64,000 bases of DNA from Amblyornis subalaris (taxonomy: Eukaryota; Chordata; Aves; Passeriformes; Ptilonorhynchidae): the NCBI GenBank assembly GCA_018881555.1, contig JACAXG010000071.1:2238537-2302536 (forward strand). The letters run 5' to 3'. Below the pieces are notes generated by a model. It was not told the DNA's origin. It was given only the letters and a program-made list of their open reading frames with translations, and ran no database searches. A program made the position numbers and the translations under genes. Shown here piece after piece: positions 1-25,745 of the stretch. Numbering within the stretch: position 1 is the first letter of the stretch; every line of letters begins with the position of its first letter.

Positions 1-2332
1 TAACTGGTAATATCCTTTCTGAAAGACTCCAGGCACACTGAGCTTGCACTGGGGTCAGGTTTTCTGAGCTCTCCAGGCTACACAGGTTCTTTGTCCCTTC
101 CTGAGCTGGTTCACTTGAAGCACACGAGGGACAAGATGGTGCCACTTCAAACCTCAGAGGCACAAGAATGAACAAAATGCACACAGGGCAAGGAAGAATC
201 AACCTNCAAATATTTATCCTGCATTCATCTATTCCAATTCACACCTAAAACNAATAAGGAGACCACAAAGTTTATTTACACCTAAAGCTTTTGTAGCCAG
301 AGTTGAAATAAAATCAGGCTCTTGCCAACTCCTGGACAGGTTCTAAGTGCAGACTTAANAAATTCTTTAATGGTATTTAGGAACATGATTAAAGCCTCTT
401 CTCTGATTTATCAGATACATCCTCCTGAACTGTACAGCTGGCAATGGATATAAAAATCTCCAGCTTTCCCATTTAACCTTGGCTAAAGCAGAGAACCTGA
501 GTGTACAGTTGCCAATACTCTATATGGTATCACTACAGCTGGGCGTGTTGCTTAGTAGGTACCAAAGGAGATGGCTTTAGGGCACAAACATCCTCTGCAT
601 GCTTGTACAAAAATCTACAGTGAAAACAGAAAAATTTACAAGGGGAAAAAAAATAGACATTGGGGGAAAAAGTTGCTCTCTGCTGTGCACTGCAAATGCC
701 ACAATGGGCTTTTGTTAGAGCCTCAACAGCTGGACCCACCTGCAAGGAAATTCTCAGGAAGGTCACATCTGCCTGCTTGGCCTCACAGCTCTCCTGTGGG
801 CTCAGCTCAAGAGTTAATTCATCCCCTGGAGCTGGAGTAACCAGCACATGGAGCCCCAGTCCTCCCTAAAACAGGAACCTTCAACAAAAGAGCTGAAAGG
901 ATGAGCTAATCATCTTTAATGGTTTGTAGATAAACAAGGAAAGCATCATGCCACAAGCTGATTTCTTGTTTTTAATTGAATTCAAACTGTTGTGCATTTG
1001 GGTTTTGCTAGTGGGGACAGCCAGTCATTTCAGTATCCATTTTTTGCTCGTAGTGATGGGGTTTATTTTTGAATCAGAGCTAAAAGTTCTAAACATCATT
1101 TCACACAGAAACAAAATGAATCATTTCTGCTCCTCAATGCAGATAACCANCATTTATTTCTCTGTGAACAGTAACAATCTGCAGCTTATTTATGATTAGG
1201 AAAAAAGGAACCCATTTTTATCTCATTGTAGATCATTTTTAGAAAGCAGCAAATGCATTTGGAACAACGATCCTGACCTTAAATCCACTCTATATGTGCA
1301 CTCATATATTAAAATGTGACCACATGCAAAGTGTAGGGCGGACATACATACAAATAAACTATAAATACAAAATACTGAATATACAAGACTTCAGACTCAG
1401 ATCTCAGCTCTAATTGTTTGTACAGACTCCAACCTAAGGTACTCCTGAAATCAAATCCTTCAATGAACTCAGCCTGTTCCTAGAGAGCAGCAAGGCTGCC
1501 AATCCCCAGGAATGAATCATTCCAAAACCCACAGCATAAACCTATTAGCTGGTCAGGGTGCTACGAGTAGAACCAGGGAACAAAACACTGGTTATTTGCC
1601 ACAGCACGAATGTATCACAGGGCAAAAAAAATACACCAGGTGCCAAAGGGAGCACAAACAGCTCCTTCATCATTCACCTGGAGAGGTCATTGGCACCAGC
1701 AGCCAGAGGGAGAGCAGGGCTACCAATCAATGTTAAAGAAAGGCAATACTTCAAAGAAAAGCCAAAGCCTGATGGAGAAGGGGCTGGACAGGATTTCACA
1801 CCCCCCTACCTTCTAATGGATGGCTGCTCCTGGATTTCCCAAATGCAAAGCCCTTGGAGCTGTAAGCAGTTCCTATATTTCCCAGGTAAACTGAAACCAA
1901 ATGACTTAAACTGGAACTGATTTATGATTCACTGACAAAACCTTGGCAAACTCCACACACATCACTCCCAGCACAGGCCCCCCTCCTACAGGCTCTTGGC
2001 AATTATGGACCTGTAACAACCCTTTCCAAAACGATCCAGTTATTTCCAAAACGAGTTTAATTAATTGGGTTCAGCACAGAAACCATTAAAAGGATATAAA
2101 CAACTTTTGGGTTTGGTGGTTCGATTAGAGGAGGAAGTCAGCCTTGGCCTATCCCCTTAATGCTGCTTTTAACTGCTAAGTGTGATGCATGAATGCAGGA
2201 AAAAAGAAAACCGAAAAAACCAACCAAAAAATGGATTTTTGAAAGGGCAAATATTTGTTCACCATCTTTACAACNATTTTGGTAGACAAACAGATTTTCC
2301 CCCAAACTTCTGGAAAAGATTTGATAAATTAC
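1..2332 (-). other. TAOK3 intron sequence, no exon recognised
   Basis: In TAOK3 the next exon should begin with a His-x-Phe-Val type sequence after LLR. I could not find it on the minus strand here, so the stretch is read as intron. Several open frames occur, but none resembles a known family or has convincing splice sites. No repeat was recognised. Confidence 0.6.
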
Positions 2333-14681
<12,349 letters not shown>

Positions 14682-16424
14682 GTTGAAGTGTGTTACGAAC
14701 TGCTTCGTGCTCTCAAGTCCCAACCAATTTCTCCCTTCATCGACAAAGCAGCCTGCAGGCAGCTCTCAGCACCTGGGGAGAAAGTTCATCCTCAATCTGC
14801 TTCCTTTCCATGTGTTTCTGTTCACGCTTCTCCGACAGCAAAATGAGAGGAAACGCTTCCAGGAGCAATAGACTTCACTATCGCTTCCTCCAGCTAATTC
14901 TTTTTAACTATTACTCCTATTTAGATGGAGAGATTAAAACGCATTCAGNGTACAACAGCTCTTTATCTCTCACAGGAAGCAAGTGTTGCAGTTACACTGA
15001 AGTCCACTTGAATTCAAGAGTCCTGTTGCTATGCAAAACATCCTGTGACAGGAGTTTGTTATTCTTCACGCTGGGCTCCCGATGTGTCAGTTTTTAGACT
15101 CTGTTGTTCCTCCTACTTTTCTGGGCTGTTTGCTTTGTTTCTCTACTCCCACTCGCCAGCTGGTGCTTGTAGAAAAGTCAGCTGCTATTTCACAGCAACA
15201 CTTTGCAGCCATGTAATTGTTATTTCTCTATTTATTTACTCAGAGCTGCAAGACAGCCGGTGCTGCTGGGTTGTGATCATTCCCAGGACAGGGAATTGCT
15301 TTTGAAGGATCCTAGACTCCATCATATAAGGCAGATCTTTGCCTCTTTAGCAGCTTTCCTTACATATGATTAGACAGCACAGAAGTAAGCTGCATCTAAA
15401 TGAAGATTTTCAGTGTTCGTGCCCCAAATTTTATTTAAGTGGGAAGAAAATAAAGGAAGAAACATCNAAATTTCAGCAAGTTTCCCATTTCTTATCAAAA
15501 CATTCTGAAAAATCTGCATTGCCTCATTAGATACTGGTGTGCAAAGCAGTGATGGGGGCTTTTACCCATCTGCTTTTGCCTTGTGGAACNCAGCAGGTGA
15601 TGTGGAGCTGGGTCACCTGGAGCAGTCTCCATCAGTCTGGAGCAAGTCTCAGAGCTCCTTTCACATAGATAGCTCAGCACCTCATTCACTGAGGCCACAT
15701 CTTGTCTGTGCATGACAGACTCCTGCAAATACACACATTCAGCCTATGTCGTGACATAAACCAGCGTAAAACTGAATGAGAGAGCATCTGAAATGTAACA
15801 ATCAGATAAATTTAGAACTAAAACACACATAAAAGGCTTTAGGAGGTCTCAGACTTCAAGTGCCATCTGGATGGAAGCAGAATTTTGACCTAGTGCTGAG
15901 ACAGCCTCCCTGGCTCAGGATCAGTGATGGAGCCACAGGCACCAGGAGAGGTGCACTGAGAGGAGCTCACCTGGATAACTGTGGCACCAACCATGCTCCG
16001 TGGCTCACATTCCTTCCAGCAGCATTGTCCCGTGCTCTCGGCCCTCCAGATTCTCCTATTCTGCAAAGAACAACAAATAGGAGTATTTAGAAAACTGATT
16101 TTCAGTTTTACACCTTTTTCTGACACACAAAACCACCACATCCAGTAAAGACCAGCGACTGCAGGGCCCTGTTGGAAAGGAGGAATACTGGCTGGGAATG
16201 CTAAGGGTGTCTCTTGAGGTGAGGATAAGCACTCCCTGTGCTCCACAGCCCATGGGCTGTATGTCATTGTAGGACAGAAAACCAGGAGAAGAGGTTAAAT
16301 GCCAAGTTCTTTGGCTTTTATAAAGACTCAGACTTGCTGGGGCACAGGAGGACAGTGGAAGTTCCTTCTCAGGCCACACATTTTATATCATCTATAAAAA
16401 GGACAAAGCTCAGGAAGCTGTGGT

Positions 16425-16565
16425 CTGCCTCATCCCTGAAGTGTCCAAGGCCAGGCTGGATAGGGCTTGGAGCAACCTGGTCTAGTGGAAGGTGTCCCTG
16501 CCCATGGCAGGAAAGTAGAACTGGATGAGCTTTAAGGTCCTTTCCAATCCAAACCATTCCATGAT
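16425..16565 (+). mobile_element. CR1 LINE 3' end fragment
   Basis: About 140 bp of the CR1 tail: GTGTCCAAGGCCAGGCTGGA, TTGGAGCAACCTGGTCTAG, GGTGTCCCTGCCCATGGCAG and TTTAAGGTCCTTTCCAATCC, ending ACCATTCCATGAT. Plus orientation, heavily 5'-truncated. Confidence 0.9.
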
Positions 16566-19500
16566 AAACTGACAAAGCTCAGTCTATTACTTCACTCTCT
16601 GTGTTCTACCTGATGACACACAAGATTCCAGAGAAAGTCCTGGGCATTAGTACGTCAAACACTGCTGAATTCCACCAGGGAGAGCGTGAGCAATGAAAAG
16701 ATGGAAAAGGAGTGCCACCAGTGAGACCCATCAGCTGAAATCAGGTCACAGTGAAGGATGTCACCGCTGCAGCCACCCACTCCCACGGGTGTAGGAACAC
16801 CCCCAAAGAGCCACTGCTGTCCCCTCAGGGGAGCGGGACACAGGGAGAGCTGGAAATCAGCCTGAACTCGTGGAAAACGTTATCAGGCAGCTACATCCAC
16901 AGGAGAAATGCTTCCAAGTTAAGCAGACTGCAATTGTTACATTGCCAAAATCTGAATTAATAGGCACCTGATTTAATGACAAACACATTAACTCATCCTC
17001 CCCTTTATTAGGGAAAAAATAAAGAAGCAGAAATCTTCCTGCTAATAGCTAACATTACAAAAAAATGTTATTTTTGTTATTTTATCTCATCACAGGGCAN
17101 TAATATTGAGCTGTTAAAAAGCTATTTGAACAGTGCTAGAAAAACGTTCCGCAATGTTTTGTTTAAAAAAAAAAATCTCAAGTATAAACAAAAGCCAGAT
17201 GAATGAAATGATTATTCATTCTCAGCTGATTGGCCTCACCCAAAGGTGCTATATTTACTACAGCCCTGCAGACAGGGCAAAGAATGCTGCAGTTCAGGTC
17301 TGACATTCTTCAGCCAACAGAAAAATCCATCTGGCTTTAGAGCAATAAAAACAAACTGATGGAGAAAACAATTTATCCATCTCCAGTCAAATGAACGTCT
17401 CTGCCATTAATAAAGCCTGTGCAGCTCCAGTATGCAAGGTATTTAAAATGGGAAGCTAAATGTCAATACTTAGAGTTAAGCCCTAAGTAATAATGTCATT
17501 TTCCAATTAGGACAGACATAAGTAGTGAGGCAAGTAAATCTCCTCAGTAAATCTGCTCAGCAGGACTATTATTTTCCAGTAATGAGTTTCAAAAAAACTT
17601 AGGATGGAAAGCGTATCAACAGTAACCTGAGTCCTGCTGACTGAACATGATCATGGAGTGATCCATATGATCCCACAGTGCCTGGGACAAACACGGAGAA
17701 CCCTCTGCATGACACCACCACAGCACCACATGCACTATTTGGGTGTTGGACAGCATGAAACACCACAGATACACAGCACATCACTTCCAACAGGGCTGGC
17801 AAGGTCACAGATCCTTAACATCACAACTCTCTCCTAGATATGTGAAGACTGAATAAAAATGGTTTAAATCAAGGCAGAGCACTATNGGAGTTGAGTGCCA
17901 TCAGTAGAAAGAACTCAAGTTCAAGGTATGGTCAATTCGAGCAGGTTCTTTTCATTATCAAAGTGCTGAATTAACACAACAAGAAACGATATCTATTAGA
18001 AGCCTGATTGCTGCTCTTCATCCTTCTAGAGCAGCATTTGAGACTCTGCATGTCCTGAAGACCTCAGAAGGAAACATTATTAATCATACAGGCAGTGACT
18101 TAGTGGGGAGTGACAAGTGACTCAAGGCTCTGAGAGTTTGGGAGATCAGCATTTTGCTCAGACAGCAGAGTTTTCTCAATGCTAAGTGACCCTCCCATCT
18201 AAAAAACCATGAATTTCTGCTTTTGCTACAGGTGCACAAGGATTCTCTCCTACCAGTTATGCCTTCCAGGTGCCGTATTAATAACAACAGAAAACACCCG
18301 GACCTGAACATAAGGGAAAAAACAAAACATAACTGGAAGCACCTTTAAGAGGAGCTAAACTANCCACATTTCCACATAATCCATGGATCTAAAATGATGT
18401 CTGTGAATAAGATAAACTCAAAACCACAAATTCTGTAACTGCTAACCAGGTTATCTTCATAGGGCATGGCAGAAGAGTTGAGATATTTCCTTCCTTGCCA
18501 AGCAGCAGCCTGCCCAGCATCCTTAGTTCCCAGCACATCCAATACACCCAGCNTGGATCCCACGCCCTACAAGGATCTGTGTTTCATCCCATGAAGTGCA
18601 AGTGTGTGGCTTGTAAACACAGCTTGAACTGCATCTCACAGCGCCATAGGGCAGTTTCAAATGTGCACAGAAATACACAACATTAATTTTAGTTCCTAAC
18701 TACACCAGGGTACTTCCCAAAACAAGGACAAAGTTTTCCACTTCGTGCAGAAAAACAAACTACAGGAAACAGGGTGGACCAGCAGCAGATTCCACTCAGA
18801 GGAGGAGCAACATGACATGGCTCATGCACCCATTTTTAGATGAGTATTTTGAGGGGAATAAATTCACACCAGAATTCTTTTCCCAAGAATCACAAACAGA
18901 GAGTCCCCTTCCATCATTTCAGTCTCTCCAAAATCTGGAAGACAACATAAAGAAGGAAATTCTGAGNTAAGTTCAGCTGATAACAACTGTCCTGAGGAAG
19001 AAACCTTTCGAGCTCCAAGCAGGCACGTGGTCAAGTTCCCCCTCAGTCCTCACCCACAAACTGACACTACTTTGCTGGTTTGATTTGGGGTTGGTGTTTT
19101 TTGTTTGTTTTGTTTTTAAGAAGTTGGAGCTTTTCCCCTTCCCTTTGATTGGTACGTATGGCTGGCCAGCAAGGCCAAACACAAACACTTCATCTCAGGC
19201 TTTTACAGCTCATTCCCTCATATGCAGACCTTGGATGAACAGCCCATTATTTTAGAGAAGCTTTTTGGGAAACACTCTTGAACCCCCACACTTTAAGCTT
19301 TTCAGTGTCATTTCTTTGATTATTAAGGACTACTTTCCCAGCTAACTTTGTGTAAGTGAACACAACATAAGTGAAGTGCCTGGAAAAAACATGTATTTTA
19401 ATGCTTATACCAGTCAGATGCACACATCTGGTACAGAAACTCAAGCTACTCACAAGTAGCTGACAGGGTATTAAAAAAATCACCTGTACTACAAAGGCTT

Positions 19501-22500
19501 TTGTTTGCTTAAATTAATCACCAATTCCAAGATACTCGGGAAAGGCTTCACTCCGGTCTAGAAGCAGCAAGTCCTCTCATGTCCTTCCCGCGAATTTCTC
19601 CGAAGCAAAATGATTCACCTGGTACAGAACAGGAACAGAAGGTACCCAGTGACCTCCAGCAGGAAAGACAAATCTTCCCGAGCATTTGAAGCTGTGCAGA
19701 TATCAGGGTAGTGTTCCCCGAGGGCACACAGCGGGAGGAGCAGGCTCAGGAACGGGGACACGGCCCGCCAGGAAAGCTGGATAATGCCACCACAAGCACA
19801 GGAGTGGGACCGGCAGCAGCTGAGACTCCCACCAGTTCCTCAAACGCCACCTCTACTGCTCGGCTTTTCCAAGGAATAACCTCCCAGGGCGTCCAAGTCA
19901 ACGCCGCACACCATTTTTATTAATACCTGGCTGCAACCAGCTCTTCACCAGCTAGAGAACAGCAAGGATTTCCCTTTGGAGCGTTCAGCTCGGCAACGCA
20001 CCTGGAATTCCAGCTCGGCGCTGCACGCCGGGCTCCAGGGCTGTCCAGAGCTCGCGTGTGCATCAGGTCATGTGGAGTTCACGGATTACTCATGCTAATA
20101 AAACCCTGAATCACCACTGTTCTNACCGAGGCCATCGCTGCACCGTGCCCCTGGGGTATGAAATCCAGCTAATAACTTGCAGGGCTCGCTGTAGATAAAT
20201 ACCTTAACCAAAACGGCTTTTTTTTTCCTGATGAGGAGCAGTAGTTTTAAAGGAAATGTTCAATTTACGACTCCCCTATGACCACTGTTCATGCAGCAAA
20301 AGACAATAAGCGTATTAAAAAGGTAAAAATATAAAACAATACGTATTAAATAAATTAAAATATAAAAGCTGTGGGCTTAAAGTCAAGAAAGAATCAGTTT
20401 TAGTCATCGGGAATGTTTCAACAAGTATGAACTCAAGCCACAGGCCAGCCCTCCCCAAAGGAATAGTCCCAGTTGTGTTCTGGAATTCCATTGCTTTGCT
20501 AAATATGTATAATCACAGTTACCCAAAATCATGGGGTACAGCCCAGGCTTTATTTTAAAAGTCAAACAGCATCATTCTCACAATAGATATGTAATGAAAG
20601 AGCAAGAGACAATGGGTGCTGCTTCCCAATAGATTTCCTGTTGAATTTAAAACAATTTAATGAAATATGTATGCCCTTGTTAAGTTTAAGGGTAATTAAC
20701 ATGTCTTGGATTAGAATCCGTATTTTATCATAAAATCTAGAGTGCATTATTAGGGTTTCTCAGGTTTATTTAACANGATTAAAAACTTTCAGTCATGAAA
20801 TAAACCTTGTCTAATTAAACAGAAAGGGAAGAAAAAAAGGCTTCCTGCTCCCAGCAACAACATTTCATAATATTTCATCATGGCACACTTGAAATAATTC
20901 AGTAGTACATCTGGAAGGGAGGAAAGATCTGTGAATCTTTTTAAACCCTAATGTACATAAGCCCAAATAGCATCATACATAGAAACACAAATTTCATCAG
21001 ATCTTCTCATCAAAACATCTCTAAAAAGCATGACATATGGGTCATGAAATTGAGAAAATTGCCTCCCTATTTTCAGCATTTTTTTCTTCTCTTTAGCGTT
21101 TTTATCAGGCTCTTCATCATGATGCTTAAAACTCCAGACCATTATAAATTGATGAGTATTATGCTGTGTGTTACTCAGAGGCACAAATAAGTCATCAGAT
21201 TTGTTTGTGGAAGCCTCAAGAGACACCAGCACGCTCAGAGTTTCCTACCTATTAATGTAATGGCTTCCNAAGAGCTGTATCCATTTTGTGGTTTAAAGCT
21301 ATTTTTAGATACTTTTAAAAGTTTGTATTTTTGACCACCACATAATCAAGAAAAAAACAAAACAAAACAAAAACACCCCAAACAAACTGACAAATCTGTT
21401 CCCAGAGCTTTCCAGAGTGTCCAAGGTGATGCTGCAGGGAGAGCTGAGCTGCTCCTGCTCACCTGCATTACAGCTCAGAGCCGTGGGATCCCCACGGGAG
21501 ACACTGCAGCCACCACACTGGCCATGAGGTCATTTAAACAGCAAATGAGGCTGAAACCTCATCTTCATCTCCAGTTCAAGTTTTCCTGAANTGTAGGAAG
21601 TGACTGCAACAATAACTCTGGACACAATAAAGTTCTTTGTGTTTTAAAAGTAGTTTCCTTATAATGAATTAGATGGCCTGACTTCTGATTTGTCCCTTAA
21701 AGTCAGAAGCTGTTAGATTTAACTATCTGAGGTTAACACATAATTATGTTACTGTGTGCTAGTCAAGGAAAAGGTGGGTTTTAGGAGAGGGACATGAGCA
21801 TATTTGCAAATGAAAAGCCTGTGATACCATTTGGGGCAAAATGTGATTTCATTATGTAAGTGCAGGGCAATGAATAAATGCCCTGGGCGTGGCTNTATGG
21901 ATTTTGTCTTAACATAAACTGACTGTGAAAAAGGAGTTTCTATTTAAAAATCCTGTTTATCCTCTTTTAGCAAGAAAACATAAACTCAAGTCTTGAATTT
22001 CTGGAAGCTCCAGCACAGTAAAACTGGCTAGGAGGAGTCATACAGGAGGTCTTTAACAAAANGTAAAGAAACAGATGCAGGCTGTGTGCACAGACGAGGG
22101 AAAAGAAGACATTTTCTGGTCATGGAGGGTGAGAGCACCTCTCACAACAAACAAACCGTGGGGTTTAACTTTTTCCTTCTGTTTGAAGGGGCAGGGGAAG
22201 GTAGGTGTGAAGTATGTGCTTCATGATTCTAAGAATATCCATGGATTTTCATTATGACTTGCTATTAATAAAGCAAGCCCAAACATCTCAATATCTACAA
22301 AAAGCGAGTTGCACAGTGCTGTGTATCTTGCTCACCCTCCCCATGTGGTAATGGGAAAGGTTCTGCATCCTGCCCTGGTACTGCTGCTGGTTTAAGCAGC
22401 AGAGAAAGCCACAGNACTCCAACATATTTCCACAACATTCCCAACCTGGCATTCCACGATTCTCTGATACACATCCCCAGAGACACCTCATTTTCACCCC

Positions 22501-25500
22501 CTTGCACCTCCCTTTCTCTGCCCCATGAATCTCTCCCGACTACAACTTCTCCTTTCGCAGCCCTCCTTCCTTCCTGCCTGCCTCCTCCGTGCCACCCAGA
22601 GATAACACTTCAGGAAACTGCCTTTCTGACTACTTCAGTTTATCATTTTTCGCTCGGCCTGCCCTCNGTGACTCCGGCTCCAGCACATCCAGCTCTCCTC
22701 CTGACCTATTTATAGGCACAACTGCAACCCTTAACATGAACAACAGGAATTTGTTCCTTGTGTCATTAAAAATGGCTCCACCTGTTTCATTCAGGTGCCA
22801 AAGTCTGCTTCAGGAGTGGAGTTAAATAAGAAAAAGCTTATTGGAAAACCCCAAAAAACTGAATTTCACGTGGGAATACTATTATTACAGGATAACAAAC
22901 AGTCCAGCACATACCAGCCAAGGATGTATCAGACATTAATATTACATGACTTACCCACTGGCTTTCTAAGTTTATTCTTTTGTAACTTGCAAGTTTTATG
23001 GTTACTAATAAAAGACATGGATAGAAGTGAAATATGAATGGCTAACATCCAAAACATCCTTATTATCATCTAATAACTGTGTCCGAGAAGAGAGTGTTTA
23101 TCCTCTGTGAAAAGAGCACTGGATGGCTGAAGGTCTGGAAAGAAGAAAGATCAGAAGCTGCTTTTACTCAACACCCACAAAGAACTCAGAGTTTGCTCTG
23201 CCACCCATCATATGTATTTATAAGACAGCTCTCTCGTGGATCCCTCTTCTTCAGGATGACTTTAACATTCTTATGACAATTACAGCACTTATTTGCATGC
23301 ACAAGTTATCACAAAAATACCAAGGTATCGTAGTCAAGAAAGTAACAAATATATTTTTACCCACCACCACCTGACACACACTGCTGAGGTGGAAAGAAAA
23401 CCCACAGTGAATGATGCCAGTTTACAGGCAGGGCTATAATTGGGAATGATAAACGGCTCCTTCCAGGTAGGAGGGTATAATGGGGACCACACATGTTGGC
23501 AGGAAAAAAAAAGAAAATTAAGAAAAAAAATTAGAAAGAAAAACATCAATGTATTGTCAAATATATCCATTACAAGTTCAAGAATAAAACTAAGGAAAAA
23601 TACAAACAAACAAAAATCCTGAACCAAAATCCTGCTGAATTCTGAACTGAAACAACTATTTTGCTTTAGCAGACAAAAAATTCTGAGTTAAGGCTGAAAC
23701 TACAGCTACCACACCACGGCATTATTCCCTTCATATGAGAATATGCAGCACTCAGAGACTCTTTAAATAACAGGATAATGGAGAGATCCAGGTCTGTGAT
23801 TTCAGCCTTCAGTTTTCTCTTCTTGGGATTTACCAGGTCAGAAAAGACCCTTAACGTTGCTTTAATGCAGATTTTTAGCACCTTTAACTGAAAAAACAGA
23901 ATTCTGAATTACAACTGGAGAGGAAACATATTTGCTTCACTGAGCACTGGAATCAGATGTTTAAGATGAACTTAACTCTGCAGGTCAGGTCAGAGCCTTC
24001 TTCAGGCAAACACAGTTTTGGCTCCACCAAAGGCAGGTTGGGAGAGGCAGGGAAGAGGGAAAGGCACCTGGATTAAGATGTGCCACCTGGCAGGCACCTG
24101 TCCCCTCAGCATCCTCTCTTTTTATTTTTTTAATTAGCATTGCAGCATTGAAGAATCACTACACAGCTTTAACCGACTTTAATTCTCATTTTAAATAATC
24201 TATGCTTAAATTTCATTTTTCCCCCTTGAAATTCCAAATGCACGTTTCAGCACTGCATCCTCGTGCACAGGGGACGTCCTCAGATGAGCTTTAATGTGCT
24301 GAGACTTAATATTTCAAAATGTTAAAGCCAGCGAGGAAAAAACGATCAGTAAACTCAAACTACTCGGTGTCCTCAAGAAAACAAGGCAGAAATGAGGGGA
24401 AAATAAGGGATGTGACTAATCTTCTCACAGGCAAAGAAAGTAGAGTCTGTCTCCCAGGACCTAGTGGGTCCTTTCAGGAAAAGTGGAAGGTAGATCACCA
24501 TGGAAACGGAGTATTTTATGAGGTACTTTAGCAGTGCCATTTGCTACGATATGAACATAATCAGGGGAGCAGCGGTTCCCTTCCAACCAACTAGAAAAGC
24601 TTTTAGCACAAACAGAGAGTGCATTTCTGGCTGCTGGAATTCCCAAAAATGAAAAACGGATGCCCACAAAACACACCACGGGTATCAGTCGGAGAAATCA
24701 TTATCAAAGCTAAATTTAAATTCTCTGGTTGCTGGGCTCCCTGATGGAAACTTCTGAAGACTCACCGAGCCCAGGAAAGGAAGCCATCAGGAGGGGAGGG
24801 TCAAACTTACTAATTGCTGGGCCAAATTGTGTGTCCAGCCCCCACATCACATCAGATCACTGCACAAAAACACCGAGCGGCAGCGTTTGGGAGGGAGGCC
24901 GCAGGACAAAGGGGCGCTCCTGTGGGTGGCAGTGACAGATACGCTGGCATTTGAGGGCAAGGGGAACAGGCAGGAGAAATTCAGGTCAGAGGCATCATTA
25001 AAACAAGAAAATGTAACAGAAAGGATGGCAAAGCAAAATGAAACACCACCACAATTTAGGAACATCTCTATTTCTGCATGAGAAGCCAAGGAACTGGCAG
25101 CTGACGCTGGAATGTGTGTTCAGTGGCTAAGCAGCAATAAAATCCAGGCTTATTGGCAGACACTGCACAGGAAGAACCATGTAGAGATTGCTCTAAGATA
25201 TGACTGAGCTTTATTTTTGCTCTAATGATAATTTACTATCTTGAATCGCCACCAAGAAAGCCATTTAGCAGTTTGCTATTTTTGAGATGGCTGCTGGAGT
25301 AATGACACAGATTTGTGTATATTAAATTCAGCACCACCCAATAGGTTTCGGTCACTTATCTTGTAGATAACATTAATTCACAGCAGAGCTGATAAATCAT
25401 TATGTTAAAATCTCACACAGCCAGGTCCACCTCGAGTGAGTCAGACCTGAGAGATCCCAGCAGCAGAACAGGAGCTGATGAAATGCATTTGGTACAAAAA

Positions 25501-25544
25501 CAGGGCAACAAACAGCAAGTAGTAATATTTTCAGCTACTCCACA

Positions 25545-25745
25545 CATTGCTGAATCTTAAATTAATTGTAACCACACAGGAAAAAGACCTGGGGGTTACT
25601 GTAGACAGCTCTCTGAAAACATCTGCTCAGTGTGCAGTCAAAAACAGGCAAATGGAGTGTTGGGATAAATGCAGTGTTGGGATAAATGCAGTGACAGGAA
25701 GCCATGGCCAAAAGTACAGATGGACACAGAAATATTACATGTCTC
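25545..25745 (+). mobile_element. CR1 LINE relic from the end of the reverse-transcriptase ORF
   Basis: The conceptual frame contains EKDLGVTVDSSLKTSAQCA, which resembles the conserved C-terminal segment of the CR1 reverse-transcriptase protein (EKDLGV-x-VDS). Only a piece survives. It carries a perfect 17-bp tandem duplication, GTGTTGGGATAAATGCA, at 25657-25690. Confidence 0.75.

Noticed and set aside
15580..15665. Possible further CR1 fragment (GGTCACCTGGAGCAG)
   Set aside because: Only a short CR1-like stretch; not enough diagnostic sequence to call.
20948..21232. 94-codon minus-strand frame with charged, protein-like composition
   Set aside because: No recognisable family, no splice context, and AT-rich intron sequence gives such frames by chance.
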